This document shows, piece by piece, positions 56,293 through 64,000 of a DNA stretch of 64,000 bases. This stretch comes from Impatiens glandulifera (taxonomy: Eukaryota; Streptophyta; Magnoliopsida; Ericales; Balsaminaceae): the NCBI RefSeq assembly GCF_907164915.1, contig NC_061870.1, forward strand, positions 5,913,714 through 5,977,713. The letters run 5' to 3'. Each line of letters opens with the position of its first letter. Position 1 is the stretch's first letter. The notes below the pieces were generated by a model that saw only the letters and a list, made by a program, of their open reading frames with translations, was not told the DNA's origin and did not search any database. A program made the translations under genes and the position numbers.

Positions 56293-58342
56293 CTGTAAAA
56301 AGTGACAGCATAAGGGTAAGCAAATAAAACAAGAAATTCAGGCCGAACCATGAACTAAAATAAAACAATGTTTAGAGCCGAATCTCATTCAGTTGCGACA
56401 TTAGCTCGTGATAACGCTCAGCCACCTCAAAAAACTCAGTTGGGCTCCACGGTCCTAAGCTAAAACCATCTGTAGCGGGGCTCGGTTCTTCCTGAAGAAC
56501 ACCGGTCCTGGGTCAGAAAATTCGGTCCTGGGATCCTCGGTCCCAAGTCAATTTTCTCAATCGGGATCCTCGGTCCCAGGTCAATTTTCAAAACACCATT
56601 TCAAGGTAAAATTTTGGGAGTTTTCAAATTATGTTATTTTGAGATCTGATTTTTATTCAATTAGCTTTAAAAGGATGAATATAGTTCAACTTAATTAAAA
56701 CAAGAACATCATTCAAAGATTAAAATAATTTTTAAAAATTGAATCAAAATCTAAAAATTTTCAAAAACACATTTTGATCAAACATGATCAAATCGATTAA
56801 ACAGTTACTCGGAATTCATCCTAACATGTTAACAAACATGTATAACAACTAATTGGATAAAAAAATCAAGAATAAAACTCAAGAACACATAATTTAATAA
56901 ATTTAGTTTTAAGCTTAAATTTTAAAATTTTATTTTAATCAAACCTGATCAAAACATGATTACAGTTGCTTGGAAATTATTCTAACATGTTATCAAACAT
57001 GTATAGCAACTAACTAGATAAAAAAATCCATATTAAAACTAAGAACACAAAAATATTAAAAATCCAGTTTTCAAATTTAATTTTTGAAAATTTTGATTTG
57101 GAGTAATTTGATCTGATTCCTTTAAACAGAAAGTTCATACATGATATATATAATGGTTCTCAACAAAGAAATCACACAATCAAGCTCAATAATATATCAA
57201 ATCCAATCAAACAAGAAAACTTGAAAAAATTCAAATTTTCAAATACTTATCGAAATACAAAACTTCTGGATTCATACCAACACTTTGAGAACACTCCTGA
57301 GAGGTGTTGGAGGCTATCTTGGAGCCTAGATCGAAGCGGGAGTCGCCGGAGAAGGTGGCCGGAATTCAGACTTTATTTCAATTGTTATAGATTGTAATTG
57401 TTTTATATTATTCAATGATTTTCTTCATACAATAATGAGGAGTATTTATAGTACTCATAGGTCGGTCGGGGAGGGATAATTCAAGACGAATTTGACTTAA
57501 AATATAGTCGCCTTATTAAGGACATAATAAGACTGGAGGATAAGGGCATCTTGTAGACGGGGATGAGGCAGATACATGGCTGAAATTGGAAGGGATAAGG
57601 ACACCCGTAGCATGAACTGTCCCTTCTGGAAGATCGCACGTCGGCGAGTCGGGTTTCAGGCGAGCCCATGCGTACCTGCGAAGAAGACGACTAAAATAGC
57701 GTCGTTTCAGATAACGGCGTCGCGTTCTGTCCGCGGTCAACGGTATTGATTCACAGGGTTAGTCCATCCCGTTAATTGATCAGGTGCGGACGAGTGCATG
57801 GGAGATTCATTATAGCGGGTGTGTGGCGCGTTTTGGACTATTGGATGAAACCTAAGAGCTCATCTAATAGTCCTAAATCATGTTGCAAAGATTAGAAATA
57901 AATTATATTACACAGGATCATTAGATTTTATTTTTTAAATGTTTATTAAAATCAATTTTTAATTCCTTTTAAATTATTTTTTCACCAAAAATTTCACAAA
58001 AATTATTTCTGGAATCATAATACAAATTAATATGTATTAGGTAAATGGGCCAAAAAAGTATTAAACGGGTCAATGACGTATTAAACGGATCAAATAAGTT
58101 AATACTTATTAAACATGTCAAATATTGGTTAAACGGGTTAAAAAGTGTTAATCGAGTCAAAATGTATTAAACGTGGCAAAATAAATCAAATAATTGTTAA
58201 ATGGTAAAAATTGTGTTAAATAGGCCAAAATGTCTTAAACAAGTCAAAAATGCAAATAATGTGTTATAAACAAAATTTAGTTTGGGTTACCTAAACCATA
58301 CTCAACTCAACTCGTACCCAACTCATATTAATAAATAATATG
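56293..58342. other. Unassigned region with repeat motifs
   Basis: From 56450 to 56590 TCGGTCCTGGG and CTCGGTCCCAGGTCAATTTT repeat, similar to the motifs at 55420-55530 on the other side of the Argonaute exons. From 56600 to 57250 the sequence is AT-rich with two related segments around AAACATGATCAAATCGATTA and AAACATGATTACAGTTGCTT. From 57290 to 57850 GC content rises (ACGGCGTCGCGTTCTGTCC), and two overlapping minus ORFs of 62-74 codons occur that I do not recognise. Confidence 0.4.
58040..58260. repeat. Diverged tandem repeat of ATTAAACGGGTCAAA
   Basis: Variants of GTATTAAACGGGTCAAATAA recur about every 20-35 bases (TTAAACATGTCAAATA, TTAAACGGGTTAAAAA, TTAATCGAGTCAAAAT, TTAAACGTGGCAAAAT, TTAAACAAGTCAAAAA). 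The period is irregular. Confidence 0.7.
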
Positions 58343-59590
58343 TGTAGAAATTTTTAGAGAGGGATAATATGATTCTAATCTTTAGTTTATTGATTTACAT
58401 AAAAAATTTAGATATTCAAAAAATATTGAGTATAATAAAAGGAAGAACGGACAACAAGAAACATGTTGAGTATAAACAAAACAATATGTTGAGTTTAAGC
58501 AGAATTGCATTAATTCCAAGAAAGATGGAGATATGATTCAACACTCTCCTTCAATATAGATAATAGATATTGAGAGTGCCCAACTTGCCACATATTTCTC
58601 GAAATTCAACTTGGGAAGAGTTTTGGTGAGTAGGTTAGACACCTAACATGAAATGATGATGATAATGAGTGACTTTGAATTTTCGGAGTGTCGTTGGATG
58701 TTGATGACAATGAGTGGCTTTGAATCGTCCGAGTGTCGTTAGATGCTGTTGACAGCGAGTGTCTTTGAATCATTAGAGTGTCACTAGATGTTGAGTACAA
58801 TGAGTGACTTTGAATCGTTGGAGTGTCGCTAGATGTTGATGATAGAGAGAGACATTTGAATCGTCGGAGTGTTGCTGGATGTTGATGACATTGATTGACA
58901 TTTGAATCGCCGTAGTGTCGATGAAATTGATGACAACAAGTGATGTTTGAATCGTCAGAGTATCGCTGGATATTAACTAACATCGAGTGACGTTTAAATC
59001 GCCGAAGTTTTGTTGGACGGAAGTGAAAAGTGATATTTTTTTGGATTTACTTCAGTAAGTTTCTTTGAATTGCTCGAGTGTCATTGTACAGAAGTGAGAA
59101 ATGATAATAATTGGACATATTTTATCGGGAAAAAATTTGTTGAGGCACGAAGACGATTCTCAATGCTCGATACAAATTCGGCTGAGAAAACGTGTGTAGT
59201 TTCGAAATGACGAAACTGCCAAGAAAGAGATAAAAACAAATGCACTGGGATTTGTGATAAATAATTTTGGAAAAATATGAGATTATAAAATCATTTTAGT
59301 TTTCTCTAATGGCTATTTCCACTATTGGAGGAGGCATCTAAACATTGTGAACATGTTTTTTTAAGATGGAAAAATCTTCTCTAATACCATGTAGAAATTT
59401 TGAGATCGGGATAATATGATTTTGATATTGAGTTTTTTGGTTTACATGAGAAATTCAGATATTTAAAGGACATTGAGTGTAATAAAAGGAAGAACTGACA
59501 ACAAACAACGTGTTGAGTGTAAACAAAGTAACATATTGAGTATAAGCAGAATTGCACCAATTTCAAGGAATATGGAGAGATAATTCAACA
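58343..59590 (-). mobile_element. TRIM-like non-autonomous LTR element, 1248 bp
   Basis: Two 201-bp LTRs (58343-58543 and 59390-59590), TGTAGAAATTTT...ATTCAACA in plus reading. The flanks are ATATG (58338-58342) and ATATT (59591-59595), four of five identical. On the minus strand TGGTATTAGAGAAG directly follows the LTR at 59390 (PBS-like), and GAAGGAGAG precedes the LTR at 58543 (PPT-like). The 846-bp interior has no gag or pol, only a 45-bp tandem repeat. Small size, short LTRs and lack of coding domains define a TRIM-type element that would depend on enzymes from another family. Confidence 0.88.
58640..59010. repeat. 45-bp tandem repeat inside the TRIM-like element
   Basis: About eight copies of a unit of 45 (sometimes 46) bases with GATGACAATGAGTGACTTTG and AATCGTCGGAGTGTCGCTAG. 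On the minus strand this keeps an open frame of 125 codons (58606-58983) in which SLSSTSSDTPTIQSH-type 15-residue blocks repeat. No known protein family is recognised. Confidence 0.9.
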
Positions 59591-60767
59591 ATATTAATTG
59601 AATAATGAGTTGACTAAATTTAATTTGGGTTAAATATGAGTTGAGTAATACGGGTTGAATTTACCCGTTTGCTCATCCCTAATTATTATAGTGGAAATTC
59701 CTACTCATAGAAAATAGTCATAAATATGAAACACCTTAAAATCACCATGTAGGATCAATATATTTCATTTTCTTACCATGAAATGTATTTAATTTTCTTA
59801 TATAGAGTCAACACCAAATGATTGTCAAACTCTAAAATATGTTTGGCATAATTTCTATTACAAAATAAGCCATATGAAAAATAAGCGTTGTTTACCCTTG
59901 TTTAACAAGTGCTTCCTCCAGAGTAAATACAGAGACAAATACTTAATGATTTGACATGTTTGAGTAAGTCACATACTATTGGTCTTTCTCATCCAAATCT
60001 ATAATGTAGATAAAAAACACATTAACATCATTCTTATTATTTTTCTTTAATCATATAATCTCACAAACTTGGAGTGATTACCTAAAGAAGGAGAGGAAGA
60101 ACCAGATCATCAAATATGCATCTCTCCTTCCAACATAGATATTTTAGCTTCCCTAGGAATGTTTGAATTAAAAGAATTTTTCTATGTGTATCATGATTCA
60201 AACTTTTTAACAAATGATAAGTGCATTCTATATTTTAATCTAGCATAATCAAATAGGGTTGTCAAATGTAATAATGATATTTAAGAGGCTGGTTTAACAT
60301 TTTTAGTGTGATCTAATTCAACATGCACTTTAACTCTTCTAGAGAAGTCATATCAACAAAAATATTTAATCCTTTTATAAATAACATAAAGAATTATGTT
60401 ACCTACTATCTTTGAGATGATAGGAAACAATTGAATTGGTTGTAAGCAACATTAATGTGTATTAACCTGACAACAAGCACTATTATTATGGAAAATTCAA
60501 TGATGAAAACAAATTGAATTTAAAATAAAATGTGAGAATAAACAATGTGTCTTCATTTTTAATTTTGAAAAGAATGTGAGTTTAGAATAACTCACGTAGA
60601 AAAAATATAAACATACAGAATCCATAGAATTATACCTTGATTGGAGAGAAAGATTCAGAAGTCCTGTAACAACCCAGGACAACATAATTAAGGAAAACGA
60701 AGCATGCTTAAAGGATCTCTAAATAAACGGACTATATCAATTTAACCGCGCTATCTTATCTCATTAT
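59591..60767. other. AT-rich DNA, nothing recognised
   Basis: From 59600 to 59690 the sequence TTGAGTAATACGGGTTGAAT with TTTACCCGTTTGCTCATCCC resembles the GGGTC-rich sequence left of the TRIM-like element, so both belong to the older repeat it inserted into. The rest shows no gene; short minus ORFs are in AT-rich sequence. Confidence 0.4.
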
Positions 60768-61194
60768 TGTTGGGAAAACGTATATTCTATTCCCTACTTG
60801 ATTGAAAACTTAGAAGCAGATAAAGCACACAAGTAATAGCGGAAATAAATAACACAGTGCACACACAATATTTTTACGTGGAAAAGCTCCTCAAATCAAG
60901 GAGTAAAAACCACGGGACTTTACGTCCAGTTCAAGCTTCACTATAATCAGAGTCGGGAATACAAATAAGGTATAACAACCTTTTAATACCGCAGAAAGAT
61001 AAAAGGGAATAACCAAAAAGATACAACTTTTGGTCCCAAACAAGTCAAATAAAAAACTCAAATTTGAATCTCTGATCGTGAGTTTGATGAATCTGCGCGA
61101 TTGTAGGCGAAAATCTGCTACAAGATTTTCTCTTTCTTCCTCTCTTTTAATTTTTGACTTCTTCTTCTTGATGACGGCAGCCAATCATTAAATA
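60768..61194 (-). repeat. Truncated copia LTR, cut by element F
   Basis: Begins TGTTGGGAAAACG in plus reading, which is the CCCAACA 3' end of a minus-strand LTR. On the minus strand GAGCTTTTCCACGTAAAAAT and TTGTGTGTGCACTGTG are typical of copia LTR R/U5 regions. The sequence is interrupted at 61195 by element F, and its other end is beyond the window. Confidence 0.6.
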
Positions 61195-62474
61195 TGTTAG
61201 ATAAAATTAGACCGATTCAAATAAACCTAATTTAAATAAACCTTCCATGCAGGAACAAGGAACCGGACCAGACAAACAAAAGAACCGGCTAAAGAAAACT
61301 AGCCGGTCAAGTCACTAAACCGACCAGGAACACTTGGAACATGACCGCACAAAGAAAGGATCGGCCAAAGCTTAAAACCAGAAACATCAGACAGCCGATC
61401 AGCCACAAGGCAGAGGAATAACCGGAAGAAGTCCGGTTATACCACTCACACCGGAAGCCATCCGGTTAAGTCGAATGACCGACCAGTACAAGAAGACAAT
61501 TCGGGTATCTGTTGTGTATGATACCAAAGGAACAGACTGGACACTTCCATATCTATACAGGTCTGAGGAAAGTCTACAGGCTGCAGAAGACAGTCCTACA
61601 AGATCTTTCCACTTCGGGATAAGTCAGAAAGGAGATCTTCCAAGTACAGACAACTGTCTAACAGACAATGTCCACATTGAGTAAAAGACAAACCTAGCAG
61701 GTTTGTCTTACACACCGGAAGAACAGACTGCCAGGTCTGAGGTTGACCGTCAGGTCTGAAAAGATGACCGTAGGGTCTGAATCACTGAATCACTACACCT
61801 CTTCTCAGCCAATCAGATTCAAGGTAGTGAAATATGACCGTTGGCATATTTCACCTATAAAAGGGGCAGTTGAAGAAGAGTAAATGGGACACACAGCGGG
61901 ACAAGTGAGAAATTCTAAGAGCATTTAATCTACAAGTGAAAACAGTGCGTTCTATCTCTAGAGAAAGCCTGAGTGCTAGTGTGTATTTTACAATTCCGGT
62001 ATAAATTGTAAGAGTGTTATCGAGCAGGAAATAAGTCTCGATCGGACTGTATTTGTATTCCTTAGTGAATATCCTTCTCGCGGTTTCGAGAGGAAGGGGT
62101 GACGTAGGAGTTTTATCTCCGAACATCCATATAATCGCTTTTGTCATTTACTTTCTGTCGGTTCCATTTTCTAACCGACCCGTACCGCTATAACCGACTT
62201 AACTCTATTCAAGCCGAATCACCAGGTTACCGAAACCGACCCATCAATTTTCAAACCTTCATCATCCGAAACCGGTTCTGCCTATTATACAAGTGTGCTG
62301 CTTCAACCTGAAAGCAAACCTCTTCCGCGCTTGAACCTAGTTCAAGGGTTTGTGACAGGTTGTGTAGTATTGAAACCCCGGTGTTAATCTCTAACCGGAT
62401 TAACCACCACCCTTCGAGTGAGAACCGCTAACCGGTCCAACCCCGGTCCTCCAGCGGCTACCTAGATCCTAAAA
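61195..62474 (+). repeat. 5' LTR of SIRE-like element F
   Basis: About 1280 bp from TGTTAGATAAAATTAG to GATCCTAAAA, two bases before the PBS. U3 (61260-61480) is filled with ACCGG/CCGGT motifs (GAACCGGCTAAAG, AAACTAGCCGGTCAAG, ACCGACCAGG). TATAAAAGGGGCAGTTG at 61856 is a good TATA box. The shared core (GAAGGGGTGACGTAGGAG, TCTCCGAACATCCATATAATC) is at 62092-62133. The five bases before it are AAATA. The partner LTR is outside the window. Confidence 0.88.
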
Positions 62475-62476
62475 AT

Positions 62477-62488
62477 TGGTATCAGAGC
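62477..62488 (+). other. Primer-binding site of element F
   Basis: TGGTATCAGAGC, perfect initiator tRNA-Met PBS, followed by AGTTAG. Confidence 0.95.
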
Positions 62489-62513
62489 AGTTAGTTTCAA
62501 TACTCAAGCAACC

Positions 62514-64000
62514 ATGTCTTTCGATAGGCCTCCAATGCTAGAAGGTGATGACTTTGCCAACTGGAAGGCACGCATGCACCTACACTTAATCACCTTGGAT
62601 GATGAGATGGAGTCCATTCTGACCGAATGACCGATATTCATTGATAAGGACAGAAAAGAATGGACAGCTGAAGATAGGAGAAGAAACAACCTGGATAATC
62701 ATGCTAGAAACCGGATCTCCAACAGTGTGGACAGAAACACATACTGCAAGATCAGAGACTGCAAAACCGCGAAGGAGACATGGAACACGGTCATTCAGAT
62801 CTTTGAGGGAAATGAAAGAAAAAAGGAAAACAAGATAATGGTGGCTACACAGAAGTTTGAAAGCATCAAAATGAAACCGGGAGAAACAATGAAGGAGTAC
62901 AATGACCGGTTCACTGGTGTGTTAGATGAGCTAGCAACTCTTGGGAAGAGGTATGACAACAAAGAGGTCATTATGAAAGCTTTGAGATCTCTTCCAAGTG
63001 CTTGGGACATAAAGACAATGGTAATGAGGGAATCAAAAAGTCTACGTAAGATGAAACTACACGATGTATTCGAAAATCTTAAGGCATATGAGTTCGAAAT
63101 GAGATCTAGGACTGAAGAAGAAGTCTCGGCCTCAAAATCAACCAGAGCACTAATCACATCTACAGAACCGGCTATACCTACACCGGCACCTGCACTTATA
63201 CCTGCACCGATAAGAACCGCCGAACAGTTCACCGAGGATGCCATGGCTATGCTTGCACAGAAGTTTGGGAGGTTCATGAAAAGAAGCCAACCGACAAACA
63301 ACTACTATGGTGATAAATCCAATATAAGGTGTTATAACTGCAACTATTTGGGACACTTCAAGTGGGAATGCAGAAAACCGAGGAGGGATGACCGGAAACC
63401 GGACTACCAAAATAACCGAAACAATTATCAACAAACCGGTGAGGGAAGTGAGATTCAGAAAACACTGATAGCCGATGATGGAGGAAGTCTATGGGCTCAC
63501 AGTGACAGTGATGATGAACTCACATGTCTCATGGCAAATGAGGAACAGGTATTTGTCTCCCCTTGTGAACAATTTACTAAAGATGAGTTATATGATGCAT
63601 TGAATGACATGGTAGAAGAGTATAAGAACCTACTAGCCATGTTACCTAAGCAACTCAACCTTAGAACCGACCCTATAGTACCCATTCTGATAGAACCAGA
63701 GGTACTTGTTGTAACCGAACCAGAGGTCATAAAACCTGATGAGATCCCTAGCATAGAAACCGAGCTAGAACCTGAACCACCACTTAGTACCGAACAGTCC
63801 AGTGAACCAGCTAGAGAACTGACCGAAGAGGAAAATGCCCGACTCCAATATAAGATGGCCGCATATAAGAGATCTAGTGATATAGTAAAGAAAATGTGCA
63901 GTCATTACAGACATCCCCGTTGCAAGTCTGGCCTAGGATTCACAGAGGATAGCTCCAAAGACATAAAACCCGTAGAGAAAGTAAGGTTTACAAGAAGTAA
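62514..64000 (+). pseudogene. Element F Gag (start of Gag-Pol), nearly intact, runs off the window
   Basis: ATG at 62514, 25 bp after the PBS, begins MSFDRPPMLEGDDFANWKAR. The frame stays open to base 64000 except for one TGA at 62628-62630 (codon 39), where relatives have a glycine or acidic residue. In order: QKFESIKMKPGETMKEYNDR and LRSLPSAWDIKTMVMRESKS (Gag capsid core), FTEDAMAMLAQKFGRFMKRS, a CCHC knuckle CYNCNYLGHFKWEC (63331-63372), an acidic SDSDDE segment, FTKDELYDALNDMVEEYKN, and a Pro/Glu-rich repeat-like tail (EPEVLVVTEPEVIKPDE). The last part holds SHYRHPRCKSGLGFTEDSS. Least decayed element in the window, hence probably recent; flagged as pseudogene only for the TGA. Confidence 0.88.

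Noticed and set aside
62795..63301. 168-codon minus-strand ORF
   Set aside because: It is antisense to the long, motif-bearing Gag frame of element F.

Overview
The window is nuclear DNA from a flowering plant, most likely a eudicot. It is AT-rich, has spliced genes with GT-AG introns, carries a plastid-derived tRNA-Glu remnant, and is dominated by decayed plant LTR retrotransposons: Ty1/copia of Tork-like and SIRE/Maximus-like type, and Ty3/gypsy of Tat and chromovirus type. No species can be named from the sequence. All protein assignments come from reading translations by eye; no database search was run.

Layout. 1-0.7 kb: AT-rich DNA with a plastid trnY-trnE spacer insertion. 1.1-1.8 kb: LTR, primer-binding site and gag start of a plus-strand copia. 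1.8-4.4 kb: truncated minus-strand Tork-like copia. 4.6-6.1 kb: decayed LINE-like ORF1 with a CCHC zinc knuckle. 7.9-14.9 kb: minus-strand Tat gypsy (integrase, RNase H, RT, a duplicated spacer, a terminal block). It is split by a 2.17-kb SIRE-type solo LTR with a perfect TATAA target duplication and a striking GTCTAA/TTAGAC dyad array. 15-19.6 kb: mostly unassigned AT-rich DNA.

19.6-22.1 kb: the only convincing host gene, on the minus strand. It has six exons, all introns in phase 0, and encodes a 529-residue secretory protein whose motifs fit a circularly permuted NlpC/P60 (YiiX-like, papain-fold) domain.

24.9-34.5 kb: a second minus-strand Tat element. A 1.55-kb solo LTR (TSD TTACA) and a chromovirus fragment with a large internal deletion are nested in it. 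35.0 kb: one CACTA-type transposon end. 35.83-40.28 kb: a structurally complete 4.45-kb minus-strand copia with AACAT target duplications.

41-55.4 kb: a minus-strand Tork-like copia split inside its RNase H by a 10.74-kb SIRE-like element. That element lacks a recognisable RT/RNase H, carries a long extra 3' ORF region, and itself holds two further solo LTRs. 56.0-56.3 kb: two neighbouring exons of an AGO4-type Argonaute PIWI domain, kept with their intron but without the rest of the gene. 58.3-59.6 kb: a 1.25-kb TRIM-like element with 201-bp LTRs and a 45-bp internal repeat. 60.8-61.2 kb: a truncated copia LTR. 61.2 kb to the end: the 5' LTR and nearly intact gag of a comparatively young SIRE-like element that runs off the window.

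Most notable pattern: seven SIRE-type LTRs share the same R/U5 core and termini, but their upstream U3 halves carry different tandem arrays (a GTCTAA dyad array, a 75-bp unit, and motifs built on ACCGG, GTTGCGCCAAC, GAAGCGCGAG and others). This looks like one LTR chassis with a replaceable, repeat-built promoter region.
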